From contig CM052356.1 of assembly GCA_028551475.1 (NCBI GenBank), positions 8,831,884-8,895,883 on the forward strand: a DNA stretch of 64,000 nucleotides. Direction: 5' to 3'. This document shows, piece by piece, positions 1-12,400 of this stretch (position 1 is its first letter; each line of letters starts with the position of its first letter). Origin of the DNA: Casuarina equisetifolia. Lineage: Eukaryota > Streptophyta > Magnoliopsida > Fagales > Casuarinaceae. A program made the translations under genes and the position numbers. The notes under the pieces are model-generated. The model searched no databases, was not told the origin of the DNA, and worked only from the letters and a program-made list of their open reading frames with translations.

Positions 1-1900
1 AGTGAAAAGATTAAAAAAAAAACTGAAAATTGGTAGTGATATTCCAAAAAGGAAATTCAATAGGAATAAAAAATTTAAATAGAGAAAATAGAAGAAATTA
101 AAAAAAATCACTAAAGAGTCAATATATCATAAAAAGGAAATATAATAGCAAAAGGAAAACTTTGCAAATGTTTTATTTGTAATGAAACAATCCATTATGC
201 GCCACAATCTCCCAGAAAAAGAAAATTGTGCTAAGAAAATGATTAAACTCCTTGAAGCACAAGAATTTAAAATTCTTTATGGAGAAGAAATTTATGATCA
301 AGAAAAAAAAATCGTATATGAGGTTTCAAGTGATAAAGAAAGTTTTTTAGATGAAGAAGAATTTGTCTTCGTGATGGCAAAACAACACTCTTAGGATAAT
401 CAGCTAGAGATTCTTGAAAAAGAAATGTAGAAGAAAAAATAAGCTTCACTTTAGAATAGTGGGAAGAAATAAGAAAAGCACATGAGATTAAGAAAAATGA
501 AATTTATAAAATGTCAAAATTCAAAATCTTCTCTACAAAAGTTTTTGAACAATTTAGTGGAAACATCACTCCAAAATTGTCAAGTGAAAGTAAAATAAAC
601 GTTATCTTGCCTAGTAAGAACAAGATAAAAAATGAAATAGGCATTACCATCTTAGCTAGCACAAAAGATTCAATGACCTAATTAAAGATGTTATAGGTAG
701 AATTCAATCCAATATTATCAATGATGTAGTTTGGTTTAACATCAAATCAAATTATTTTATTTTAATTAATGGTCCTAATTCAAAAGATGTTGTTAGGATT
801 AGGAAAAAAATAAAATGAACCATAAAACTTAGTTCTCATAACCTTTCAATTCATTGAAAAACCATCCATAAATTAACAAAATTATCTCAAACTTCTAAAA
901 TCAATTCAATACTAATTGAACAATGACTTGTAATTGACATCATCAAACCACAATGTCCATAACATAGTCAAGTTGCCATATAAATTTTAGGTCGAAACTT
1001 GTACTTTACAAACACAAACTCAAAAAATGGAAACCAACTTTCTCTTATCAAGAAGGCATCTGGAAAACATTTGCTAGAAAAAGCTTTAGTATCACAAAAG
1101 AACATCTTAAGAATACTACAAAGAAGGTGAAAGCAATGGAGATAACAAAGAAATTTTTGGAGTAAAAAATGTTCAAATCTAAATAATGCCAATTATAACC
1201 TACCTAAAAGAAAAAGAAGTAAAAATTTGTCAAACTATCATTTCCAAAGCAGAGATGAAGAAATTATTTTCTCAACTTGCTAAGTTAAGAAAAAAAAGAG
1301 ATGTAAATATGTTTTAGGAATCTTAATTTTCCAAGGTATAAATCATATAGTTTAAGTGTTATAGTGGATATTGGGGCTACAATCTATAGTAACGGGTGAA
1401 ATGCTTTACTTCCAACAAAATGGGTACTTATGAAGCATCACATTATAGTAAGAGAAATTGATAATAGAGAAACAAAAATATAATTTAGAGTGAATGGCCT
1501 AGGAAATAACAAAATTCTCAACCACTTTATAGAAATGAAAAGATTGTAGTGGTTCAACCTGAAACTAATTATAACCTAAAAGAAATCCTAAATTATTTGA
1601 AACAATTATATAAAAATCATAATATTTTTGTCCGAGAGAGAAATTACATTATAGATAAGATAAAGAACAACTTATCTTGAATATGAAAGTGTTTTAACTC
1701 ATTTTAAGTTTAAAAATACTTTACTACTTTTTTACGAAGATGATAATCGATCTTCTAGTTTTGAACATAGAATCAATATGGCTAGCGACGACAAGGATAG
1801 TGAGTCTGAGTTAACTTGAACGAGAAGTTGTATTTGAGACTTATGCTTAAAGTTAAAGAAGACGACACATCACCAGTGACATCTAAACTGAAGCGTTTTT
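1..1900 (+). mobile_element. Decayed retroelement remnant, possibly an endogenous pararetrovirus
   Basis: A very AT-rich stretch broken by many stops and frame changes. Around 160-235 one frame reads a zinc-knuckle-like run (KCFICNETIHYAPQS), where the last cysteine of a CX2CX4HX4C knuckle has become serine. An acidic tail follows at about 240-390, as seen after the knuckle in coat/Gag proteins. Around 1340-1500 another frame reads an aspartic-protease-like core (VIVDIGATI, then a stop, then ALLPTKW and HHIIVREID). The order knuckle then protease fits both caulimovirid polyproteins and Ty3-type elements. The protease surroundings look more caulimovirid to me, but I see no reverse transcriptase to settle it. 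It is clearly dead: I count several in-frame stops in each segment. No LTR was recognised at either edge. Confidence 0.4.
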
Positions 1901-2824
1901 AAGGCGAAAGGAAGTGATGAGATATTGCACCACCGATACAATACTCAAGACCTGGCCGTAGGATGCTATCTGGAATCTCTATTTTGTCATCAAGTTTCAC
2001 CCGTTAGATTTCGTAGATAAAAAACAATCAAGATGTTGAACCTGAAACTTACATGCGACATATGGCACACTCTTGAGGCGAATTTGAAAAGGTTTCGGAA
2101 ACAGCAAACCAAGAGAAAGGAGAAGAAGGCTTCCAGAAATAGAAGTGGAATAACTAACCATATAAGATTAAAATTCTCTCAGTTTTCAAAAAGGTGGCAG
2201 CTTGTGCCAAATGATAGTCCTTTGCAGGAAATTCGAAAAATTTTCATGTCTTATAATGTAAGCATAATCAACTTTCAGACGAAAAGGAAGAAAGAGGTCA
2301 AATGTACTGAACAGCTTCAGAAGACTTTACCTGTCTAGCTTCGTGACTACACAAGGGTTTTGACTGCTTGGACTCCGGCATAACCGTGCTCCAGCATGGC
2401 GGCGTACCGGTGCCTTGTGCAATAGCAATGCAGAAACTGAATTCTGATATTATCACCGCCTTTCAACTCTCTATAAATGAATCCAAAAATTGCTTCTTCT
2501 GGACAAAAATTCGAATTTGGGTGATGAAGATGGTTTCGATAAGCCCAAAAAATCCGAGGATTGAAGGCTAAGACTCCAAGACTGCCGGAAGCGTTCCTGC
2601 AGATTTTCTAATCTTCTGTGTTTTTCCCGTTGTTAAATATTAAGATGGAACTGCACATCCTTCTTTTGAACTTTAAATTGCAGTTAATTGCCTCACCTTT
2701 AGAGTCAATGTACTTCATTTCATCTTGATGTTTTTGTTTTTGCCTAAAATACTCGGTGGTAGTGCAATCTGGTTTCATTTCTTTTAGAGTAATGATGCCT
2801 TTGCACAGCTATCACTTCAGAGCT
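1901..2824. other. Intergenic stretch with one unrecognised 101-codon ORF
   Basis: This lies between the retroelement debris and the 3' end of the PPR gene. It is less AT-rich than the sequence to its left. The only notable open frame is 2033-2338 on the plus strand, 101 codons, rich in Lys and Arg. I recognise no domain in it, and the frame before and after it is interrupted by stops, so it may be a relic of a longer coding region. The 3' UTR and poly(A) site of the PPR gene should fall in the right part of this stretch. Confidence 0.3.
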
Positions 2825-5095
2825 TCACCAATAATCCCCGCAAGAGCAAATGCCATCTTTGAAATGATGAAAGCGATTTGTATCCCTGACAGAAATCTCC
2901 CGCCCTTCAAAGCGGGATATAAATTTCATAACAGCATGGCAATCACCACATATTCTCAGATTCTTAATTACACGAAGAGGAGACCCTGGGCTAGTGTTCA
3001 GAAGCCCCAAAACAACAGCTAACTTCTCGCTGTGCCCACATAAAATCTGCTCTTTGTCCTGTTCCTCCACATCTTGGAGAACAGAGTTAGTATCAGGAAA
3101 GCAACCTGATTTCTTCATTTCCATGCTTAATTTATCCACCTTTTCAATAATCCGTTCCATTTGAGGGTGCGATTTGTCTCCCGCTAGAAGCATGTGTACC
3201 TTATTCTTTAATTCAATCCAACTACACCCAGGATTCTTCCTCAAACCCATGCTCCTCATCATACCCCTTACTTTATCCACTTCATTCCACTTGCCCTTGG
3301 AAGCATAAATGTTTGACAGTAGTACATAGTTCCCTGGATTTCTTGGTTCTAACTGAAAAAGTTTCTCCGCTGCAACCTCCCCCAAAGTCACATTATTGTA
3401 AACTCCACAAGAACTTAGCAAAGCACCCCAAACACAAGCATCAGGTTCAAATGGCATATTCTTGATCAGAGAATAAGCCTCCTCAAGTTTTCCTACACGG
3501 CTGAGAAGTGTTACCATGCAAGCATAATGCTCCATTCTAGCTTTCATACCATGCTCGTGTGACATGCTATTGAAGTAATACCACCCTTCTTTAGTCAGGC
3601 CATTCCGGCTGCATGCAGATAATACACAAGTGAAGGTGATAAAATCGGGCTTCTGCCCTGTCCTCTGCATCAAGTCAAAAAATTGCATTGTTTCCTTGGC
3701 CCTACCTTGCATTGCATATCCACCTATAATTGCATTCCAACACACCAAGTTTTTGGAGGGCATTTTCTCAAAACAAAGCTGAGACAAGTGGATGGTTCCA
3801 CACTTTGCATACATATCAATTAAGGCGCTACCCACATAAACATCATTAGAGAACCCCCTCCTAAGAGCGAAGCAATGGGCTGCCTTCCCATGCAATAGTG
3901 CCGCAATATTCCCACAAGCTGGAAGTAAGCAAGGGATTGTCACGGAGTTTGGCTTGACTCCCTCAACCTGCATTTCCCTGAAAAGCTCTAAAGCCTCCAT
4001 ATCCTTCCCATTCTGAGAACAGCTAGCAATTACAGAAGTCCAAGACACGACATTGAGTTCCATCCCCTGGCCCCTAAATTGCTTGAATACCTCTAATGCG
4101 TCATCAACTTGACCGCTTCTTGAGAGCCCCGTAAGAAAGGCATTGCAAGCACCAATCTCCTTTTCATCCATTTCATAAAATACTTGTGACATTTCCAACC
4201 AGCAGGAGCACTTCCCATACAGATCAATAAGAGCGCTGACAACACACTTGTCTGAACAAAAACCCTGCCTGATTACATAACCATGAATTTGGATACCCAT
4301 ATCTAAATCCTCCAAGTCTCCAACAGCAGGAAGAACACTAGAGATGCTAGTCCCGTCAGGCTGGAAACCTTCTAAATGCATCTTCTGAAACATAGAAACT
4401 GCTTCAGTATGTGAGCCACTACGATTAAACCCTGAAATAAGGCCGTTCCAAGATATTAAATTGGGTTCCACACCCGTATTCCTCATCTCAAGAAAGAGCT
4501 GCTTCGCCTCGTCCACGCATCCACGTCTAGAATAACCAGAAATCAAGGCACTCCATAAAGCCACATCCCGCTGGGTAATTTTACGAAACAACTTGTGAGC
4601 ATCTCCAACACGGTAACATTTCACATACATGTGAGCCAGAGAGGATAGGACAAACGAATCCGACGCAAACCCAGTTACCAAAGCAATGCCATGAGCTTGT
4701 TGCCCTGCTGTCACAGAAGGTAGTCCAGCACAAGCTTTGAAGATACTAGGGAAAATATGAGCATCAGGCAAAAGGCCATGGGATATCATCCGAGAGAAAA
4801 AACGAATGGCATCCCCAAAACGACTAAGTTTTGAAAACGAATTGATGAGGGTAGAAAATTGGAACACGGTGAGCCCCGAGACAGAGTCAAGGACGAGGTT
4901 TACTTCGCTGAAGCAACAATTGTTGGCATAGTGGGACAGGAGTTTGGTGGTAAGATCAGCATAGTTGGATAGACCGGCTTTGAGGATGTGAGCATGAGCT
5001 TGCCGCGCCTGACATAGAGAAGCCGTGGTCGAATCGAGGCACTGGAGGATTGGCTGAGGAAAGTTGTCGAGCAGGTGAAGAGCTTGCCTCATCAT
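2825..5095 (-). CDS. Pentatricopeptide repeat protein, PLS-E-DYW class (At1g20230-like)
   Basis: A single-exon gene of 756 codons; nearly all plant PPR genes of this class also lack introns. Degenerate 31-36 residue PLS repeats fill roughly residues 60-580, with typical strings such as NLISWNGLISGFNRSG and VYVGSALIDMYAKCG. E/E+ motifs follow (PDACVWGALLSSC, PRNPGNYVLLSNIYA), then the C-terminal DYW domain. The deaminase-type zinc and catalytic residues are all present: HSEK at about 688, CGDCH at 716-720, then CSCGDYW at the very end. DYW proteins bind single-stranded organellar RNA and drive C-to-U editing in chloroplasts or mitochondria. Length and wording match Arabidopsis At1g20230 (about 760 residues). 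No obvious presequence can be called by eye, so the target organelle is unknown. The start shown is the first Met of the open frame and matches the family start. Confidence 0.93.
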   Translation of the reverse strand: MMRQALHLLDNFPQPILQCLDSTTASLCQARQAHAHILKAGLSNYADLTTKLLSHYANNCCFSEVNLVLDSVSGLTVFQFSTLINSFSKLSRFGDAIRFFSRMISHGLLPDAHIFPSIFKACAGLPSVTAGQQAHGIALVTGFASDSFVLSSLAHMYVKCYRVGDAHKLFRKITQRDVALWSALISGYSRRGCVDEAKQLFLEMRNTGVEPNLISWNGLISGFNRSGSHTEAVSMFQKMHLEGFQPDGTSISSVLPAVGDLEDLDMGIQIHGYVIRQGFCSDKCVVSALIDLYGKCSCWLEMSQVFYEMDEKEIGACNAFLTGLSRSGQVDDALEVFKQFRGQGMELNVVSWTSVIASCSQNGKDMEALELFREMQVEGVKPNSVTIPCLLPACGNIAALLHGKAAHCFALRRGFSNDVYVGSALIDMYAKCGTIHLSQLCFEKMPSKNLVCWNAIIGGYAMQGRAKETMQFFDLMQRTGQKPDFITFTCVLSACSRNGLTKEGWYYFNSMSHEHGMKARMEHYACMVTLLSRVGKLEEAYSLIKNMPFEPDACVWGALLSSCGVYNNVTLGEVAAEKLFQLEPRNPGNYVLLSNIYASKGKWNEVDKVRGMMRSMGLRKNPGCSWIELKNKVHMLLAGDKSHPQMERIIEKVDKLSMEMKKSGCFPDTNSVLQDVEEQDKEQILCGHSEKLAVVLGLLNTSPGSPLRVIKNLRICGDCHAVMKFISRFEGREISVRDTNRFHHFKDGICSCGDYW

Positions 5096-7193
5096 GGCTT
5101 CCCGCTCACATACTTCGTCCCCGAATTATTCCATTTTAGGGAAAGAATCTGACTGCAATCTTTATGAATAGAATCCATCATCCATCAAGAATCATGCTGT
5201 AGAAACTAACGTGTCTGAAGTGAGCACAGATCCAAGAGGCCGGAGCATACAACCAACAAGTTTCGTGTTTGTAGCGTTCTTTAGTTTTTTTTCTTTTTTT
5301 TTGACGCACTCACCCGTAGTGTGGAGGGTACTCGAATGCTTCGTGCTAATAGCGTTACGAAGTAATTCCTTAAACAAATAATTTTACGTTAATAAATTTA
5401 CACTAATGTTGCCGAATAAATAGATTGAAACACGAAGTAAGAACTTAGGAGGGTAAACAAAGTCATTTTGATATCAATTTTTGGACATATTTCAACACTT
5501 AAGAGTTCTCTTGAATTAGAAATATTAGTGTTGTAGATATTAATGAATAAATAATTGTTCAAGCTCCTTCCATTCCTCTAGTGATTAGGATTATGTCACA
5601 TTATTATATTTTTGCATTAGACTAATCATATAGTGGAAATTTAGAAACTTAAAACTTAGTAGCTTTTTACAAGGAAGTGGTTTTGCACAAGGAATGCTAC
5701 GGGTAAAGAGGGCTATGAGAGAAGTAGGCTCAAGTAGGTAAAGGTTTAATGTGGAAAAATGGGCGATGACCTCCAAATGAGAGATCTTTTTTATTTATAT
5801 TCAAGCATATATTATACATCTTTTATGACTCAGGTACAATTTTGACACCTACACCTTGATACATTTATTATAACATGGACACCTATACACTTCTACACAT
5901 ACAATCATTTATGACTTGTAAATACACTTATACATTAATAGCACCATATGATAGTTTTCATTGGTTATGACATGTGCCATCTCTTGATTGTCCACCACGG
6001 CTTTGCTGCATCTGATGGAAATTATCTCACATTGTTTAAATTTAAAAAAAAAGCCTTTCATGCTCAAGTTAATTTTTGGATTACACCAAAAGCCTTATAA
6101 TTTTAAAATATCTTAACATTTTTTTATTAGTAATAGAACTTAGGTTTGTCTCAATATACATTTCAAGTTTCTTCTTTGACACTTCTATTACAGTAAGAAA
6201 TTGTATTAATAGTGTGTGTTATATCACATTATCAAAATATACACATAAAAGTTTGTTTAAATTAAAAAAAGTTCTTCATACTTTTGAATTTGCCTTTAAA
6301 TTGGCTAATACTTTCTAGTTTTAAAATATCTTAATATTTTTTAATCTTAAAAAATTTAATGATGAAAAAATTAATTTATATAATTTTTTTTAGAGTATTC
6401 TAAAGTTTTAATACATCCGTTCACCAAAAGTGAAAGTTGTAGGTTATTGGATATAGCAGAAGTAATGGAACCTTAACTCCACTTGTCATTGAACATTCCA
6501 ATAATCAACAATTTTTTTATTTTTATTTTATTTTATTTTATTTACTCATGCACGTTGGAAGAGAGGGGTTTGACCAATAATCAACGGATTGCCTAACTCT
6601 TTATCCAGATATAGCTTTTCTTGATACTTCTACGAGAATAGAACCTTTAAAAGAGGAAAAAAAAAAAAAAAGCAATCCTATATTCTTATGGCACATATTA
6701 TTTTGGTTTGAAGTTATTTTCTCTTAAGACGAGAGAATAGAGACTGGGTGTTGTTTGTATTTAATGTTGGTCCAAATCCCTTTGGAACAGGCCCACACTC
6801 TTTGGGCCACGTTTTATCATAGATTCTTTGTTCGTACACGTGGGTTGGCTTTGGGCTTGTCTTCCCAGCTGGCCACCAAGGTTTACATTTTTGGTTTATA
6901 CTTGCATAAATTATAGAGATGTTTGTTATTTTTTTTTTTTTTATATATTTCTGCCTTCAATAAAAATCTTTGTTAATTTTGGTTTGTTTCAGGAGGCATA
7001 ATAGTGGTAAATTCGTAAACTTAATATTTGGAATATGAATGGACACGATCCGTTAATCAACTATATTTAATTAATTGTCAATATCTTTTTAAAGAGCCAC
7101 TGCCATTTAGGAACTCTTTAGGAGAGCCGCAAAGTGTGTATGTTGCTTAGTTGTCGTATGGCAATTAAACATTCCAAGACGACAACAATTGTC
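5096..7193. other. AT-rich intergenic region
   Basis: It holds the promoter side of the PPR gene (right of 5095) and about 2 kb of AT-rich sequence with homopolymer and TTTTA runs (for example about 6515-6540). I recognise no gene, RNA or structured repeat here. Open frames of 60-80 codons are AT-rich and low in complexity. Confidence 0.6.
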
Positions 7194-7235
7194 CTTCTTC
7201 TTCTTCTTCTTCTTCTTCTTCTTCTTCTTCTTCTT
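7194..7235 (+). repeat. (CTT)14 microsatellite
   Basis: Fourteen uninterrupted CTT triplets. They create artificial poly-Leu, poly-Lys and poly-Glu open frames on the two strands, none of which I regard as genes. Confidence 0.97.
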
Positions 7236-7329
7236 TGTTCTCAATGTTCGTGTTCTTGGTATGCCATTGATCAAGCTCTGGTGAAAGGTCCCTCCATAGT
7301 GAAGTCCTTGAAAGACAAAGGATGACATC

Positions 7330-8000
7330 CTTGTCTGCCCTTAGGAGAAATTTTGGTGAATGATGTTGAGTTAGGGATGTAAGAATTAGACGAATAGAAG
7401 GAGAAAATAAAAAGAGGAATGAAAAGACGTTAAAGGAAATAACGTAAACTAGGGTTTTCCCAAAATACGAGTTCCAGCAAAACTGCTGACAAGCACCCCA
7501 AAGACAACTAGTAGCCCACCGGCCCACTACATGATTCAAATACATGCCCCAACCCAATTTGTAATACAAAAGCCCAATACAAGCCCCAACCGATTCCTAA
7601 CATAAAACAGCAAATCCCAAGACCTATAACATTCCCTCTCCCTTAAGGTAGCCTTGTCCTCACAAGGCTAAAGTTTAAAAAACATTCCGAATGCAGATTC
7701 ATTGTTCCAAGCGGTCTTTACATTTGACCCTTTCCTCCAATCAGCTAATATCACCTTGATCATTCTCATTGGCAACTCTAACTTCGTTCGACCAAACTAC
7801 ATTAAGCATAAACAACCTTTTTTAACGTTGTTGCCCATAATTGAAAGAATAATTTCTTCTTTTTTCATTCGTCAATTTCAGCCAGTGTAAACTTTTGGAC
7901 TGGTAAATTACTCTTGACAATAAGTGGTTCTCCTTCCCATTTTTGAGTATTGATAAACCTAATATCATTTTGCAAATCCCTGGCTTCAAAATTTCTAGCT
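7330..8000 (-). mobile_element. 3' end of a Ty3/gypsy element: end of pol, PPT and LTR
   Basis: Read on the minus strand, about 7780-7640 gives the tail typical of gypsy polyproteins (AWNNESAF, then after one stop EDKATLREREGNV, resembling the conserved 'LEDKV.L...GNV' ending). This is followed by a purine-rich tract (AAGGGAGAGGGAA) and then TGTTATAGG at 7631, a good LTR start. The LTR would run leftwards from 7631 towards about 7330; its far end is not clear. Sequence to the right (to about 8000) probably continues pol but is too decayed to assign domains. No matching second LTR was found, so this is a fragment. Confidence 0.5.
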
Positions 8001-9459
8001 AATCCTAGGGCTGAAGATAATTTGTTTTTAAGGCACTTGAATTCGATAAATTTGTTTCTTTTTTTTTTTTTTCTTTTTTGGTTAGGATCCTATGAAATTC
8101 AGAAGGCATCCTTGTATAAGAGAAGTGTGATTTTACCAACAAATCACCTACTAAATAGCAGATTCAATAAAGGGTTAAACTGTCATGCATTTTAATTTCT
8201 ACTCTTAAAAATGTTAGGAATGTGGTTGTTCTAGGCGTGGAGAGGCACCGCAGTTCATATACTGGTGGTGTTTTACACCTATTACTAATTGATTTTAGGA
8301 TTATCTCCCTCGTGGTATCGGAGAATAGGCTCCCACGTAGAGGGAAAGAAAGGGGGAACTGGTCCTCTGCAGCTAATGATTATGTTCCTGAGACAGCAAA
8401 AAGGGTAAGAGCTGTTACGGGACTTCGAGCAGCATGGGAAAATATGGGCATCGCAGACCCTGTTACGGGAATAATTTGCGGGCCTTTGGAATGTTAAAAA
8501 ATTTCATCTCAAATGATACTCTTTTTCAGAATTTAAGTATTGATCATGAAGAGATGAATGAGTTTAATATACATGACATAAATAGACTAGAAAATATATC
8601 GTATTTTTTTGTTTGAGCCGTTATTTTGGATTAAGTCTTCTACTTTATTCTTTTCAAATTATGGCTCGATGAAATAATCAAAAGTTATTGCATGAAAAAG
8701 TTAAGGAAAAGGCGATAACAATGACTACGTAAAAATCCCTTTAATCTACCCATGTGAATAAATAGTTATTTGGTGTGTGTGAATAGTAAATTATTTGTGA
8801 GTGAATGTGCTTAGTACTTTACGGGAGAAAAGAACATGATGGATGAAGTAGCGAAACTACCCTGAGAGGAAGCTTCCTATGACTAAACGCAATAAAATAG
8901 ATTTTATTGTTATCTCTAAAATTTTTCCCTTCAAGTAACATTAAATACATTAAATATTTATCTAATTAATAAAAAATCCAAACAAATAGCATTATTTATC
9001 AAAGTCTATAAAACGGATAACGGTCCACACCAGCCAGTACTATATATGCAAAAAAGATGATATATGTACAATGTGTATATAATTAAATAAACCAATAAAA
9101 TCACATTCATCACTACGATAGGGAGTAATTATTTATACATAATTGATATAAGCCCACAATATATGAACTCATAAATGAGTCAACATAGAATTCTATAGTA
9201 TTATCTGTTGAAAGCTAAAAGAAAAAAAATAAAAAAAAGGGCCTACCTGCGAGCGAATAAGACGGAGAAATTCTTGATTTTAAAGATAAACCCCAACTAT
9301 ACTATCTTGCTTCCCAGTTCACGTAGCCGCATTCCCGGTTCAAATTCATACTGTAAGATTCTGAATTGGTGAATTGACAAGCTCTCTTTGACTTTTTAAG
9401 TTAGCCGTTTTCACCGGCCATTCCATATCCGAAGTACAGAGAAAAGAGACCTCCAGATA
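8001..9459. other. Intergenic region and upstream flank of the thioredoxin-fold gene
   Basis: AT-rich sequence apart from a GC-richer island at about 8220-8500, which holds a 91-codon open frame that I do not recognise; it may be more retroelement debris. The last 200 bases before 9460 should contain the promoter and 5' UTR of the next gene. I cannot point to a clear TATA box. Confidence 0.5.
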
Positions 9460-12400
9460 ATGGAGGGATCGAAGCCCACAAGCACGATGGTAGCATCGGC
9501 TCTGTTCTTGTTCTTCACTCTCTTCGTTCTCAAAGGAAGTGCCCAGTCCTTGCCACCTCCGAAGATCGACGGGTTCGTCTACGAAAATATCCCAGTTAAC
9601 TCGGACACGATTTTCATCGAAGCGTTTTACGACCCGGTCTGCCCCGACAGTAGGGACTCATGGCCCCCTCTCAAAGAAGCCCTTCGCTACTACGGCTCTC
9701 GCACTTGGCTCGTCGTTCACCTCTTTCCGTTACCGTCAGTAATTTGTTTTGCTTTTCTCTTACAATTTCTTCTTAGCTGCTTCGTTTGGTTGCTGAGAAA
9801 ACTCAGAATTTTAATATGAAAGTGGATCACGTTTGCAGTTGTGACTAGTGGTTGACTGGGGAGGGTGGTGATGGAAAGAAAGGGGGAATCGGCTGTCATT
9901 TATGGGGGGCTTTTAGTTTTATTTCGCTCTACATGGTGTACACTTTATTGACTATGGTGTTGATTTTGATTTTGATTTATTCCTATTTACTAACTTGTCC
10001 AAGTTTTTATTTACTTTTACTTTTTTTTTTTAAATTTTTACTTTGGAAATCACCTAGCTACAAACAACCTTTTGACTCCACTTTGAGTCGTTCTGATTAA
10101 TTTATTTTCCCACTTCTTTTTTTTTTTTTTTACCCTTGTCCTTTTCTTTTCTTATTTGGTAAGATTTGAACCTCATATGTACAATCCTCCTCCTCTTCGT
10201 GTTCCTCCTGTACCACCTTTATTCTCAAGTAAGTGATTGAGAGATTGATTCCGGTTGATAAAGAAAAATCAAGATCTCAGTTAAGGGGCCAGTTGGAGAA
10301 CCAAAGGAGAAATGTATGATTTAATGATAAATAGCATACGTCAAATTGTGAAAATGTTGAATGTCTGCAGTCATAATGTACAATGAGTGCAGTTTATGTC
10401 ATGCCCATGGATTGACAAAAGCGTTAGGCCTTCTATAGAATTTAGTTTTTGAAGCATAGCTAGGTTCACAACTGCTAGCAGCCAGTCATTATCTGGAACG
10501 GATCTTTTAATCTATTTTTTTGCTTATGAACAATGAACTTTGTGCCCTTGCTAGTTACAGAATCAAAGCATGGATATCTGTCTTTTCTTTTGCTTGGATT
10601 CGCACTGCTTTGTACATGGTGCTAAATTGTGTTAAATGGATCATCACCAATAATGGGAAAGAATTTTTCATTCCATGATTTTCTTTCCTGCATGTTTTTC
10701 TTGTGGAACATAGAGTATCACCAATAATTGGAAAGTCTTTTTTTATCTGAGATTATTTTGCTGGTATCTTTCCTTTTGTATCACCATGTGCGGCCTCAAA
10801 TGTTTTCTCTTTGTTTTCTTTTCTTTCTGCTGCATCATCATCTAACACATATTGTTCTTGTACATTTTTCATTTCTATATGACTCAGGACAAAAGTATCA
10901 TCCAAACTGCCGCATATTGGCCATGATTGTAATTGTTGATGCAAATAAAAAAGAATTTTTGAGGTCTTTATTTTTCTTATGATGTATGGCATGTTGTTCT
11001 TTGCATGTGCAGCCTACAAATCTTATGTTTGATTAGAGATGTAAATAAAATTTTTACTATTAGTTTTCTTATTATGGATCTTGGTTTGTGCCTTATGGAA
11101 TTTCGGCTGTTTGAAAAAGAGATAAGCCAAGGGCTAATTTTAGTGTCATAGCTATCCTCGCACAAATTTGATTAACTTCATTGCTTATCAATGTGATAAT
11201 TGATCTTTCTTTCTGGTACTGCAGTTACCATAACAATGCTTTTGTAGCATCTCGTTCACTGCATATTGTAAATTCCCTGAATTCTTCTGCTACTTTCCCC
11301 TTGTTGGAGCACTTCTTCAAATATCAGGTACGGATTTCCAGCATCTATGGCATATACTTCTTGGGTTGCAAAGGCGCAATTGAATTCACTATGATCTGAT
11401 ATGCCATCATACGGACTTTTACTTTCACCTCACTATCCATTCCCTTTACCCCGTGTATTTGGGTGTTTTTTTTTTTTTTTTCAAGTATCAGATGTCAATT
11501 TTTCAGTAGACTTCATAATGAAATGATCTATAACTTATGTTCTAGGTCTTTTGGTTGCTAGTTTAAGCACTGCCTATGTCATGACTTGAGTTATAGCAAA
11601 TAAGTTGGAAAATGCAGTTAGATGTGCTGGTATTGCACATTCCCCATCCTTCATACCTTATCGGTTGGGTGCTTTCATTCTTTCACTTCCCACACCCAAC
11701 TTCCCAAAACAAACCCCACAAACCACCAACACCCCCCCCCCCCACCAAAAAAAAAAAAAAACCCTTCTCCTCTTCCCGGTTGTTCTTTGATCTGTTTAAC
11801 TGTCAGCAATTAATTTTCACTGAAGCATCTGGAGCGATTAAATGATATAAATCTAGGCTCCTCTTTTGTTTCTTTAGCTTTCCCTTTTGCTTGTTCTGTC
11901 TGTGTTGGCCTCAGTATATCGCTTCCCTGTCTGTGCTGGATTGATGGCAAGGCACCTGTTTTGTGGACTGATCATTGAGATACTGCTGGCCTCATTCAAT
12001 CTATTGGATAATCAAATTGCTGTTCCACATGAAAGAAAAGTGTGGAAGTCAGTTCTTCCTAGTTAGATTACTCTTGGAATACTTGATGCTATGCTTTGTA
12101 ATTTAGTGTGTCTCTTCCTCCTTTTGTAAATAGCAATTTGTCTGCTATTGATGATCTTAGATTCGAGTGTCTCGTTAGTTGAAGCTATTTTTATGCAGAA
12201 GACTAAACCTATTTTTGGCTACCATGAATATGAAACAGATGCAATTTTACAATGCCCAAACTCAGAACTTCTCCAAGGTCTTTATAACAGAAAAGATCGT
12301 GGAGTTTGCAACAGAAGTAGTTGGGAGCTCCTATTATGAGGATATCAAATCTGCCTTCAACGACACCAAAACTGATCTCAAAACAAGGGTTTCTTTCAAG

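Noticed and set aside
7107-7328. Overlapping open frames with poly-Leu, poly-Lys or poly-Glu
   Set aside because: They are produced by the (CTT)14 microsatellite on both strands and have no start context or continuation.
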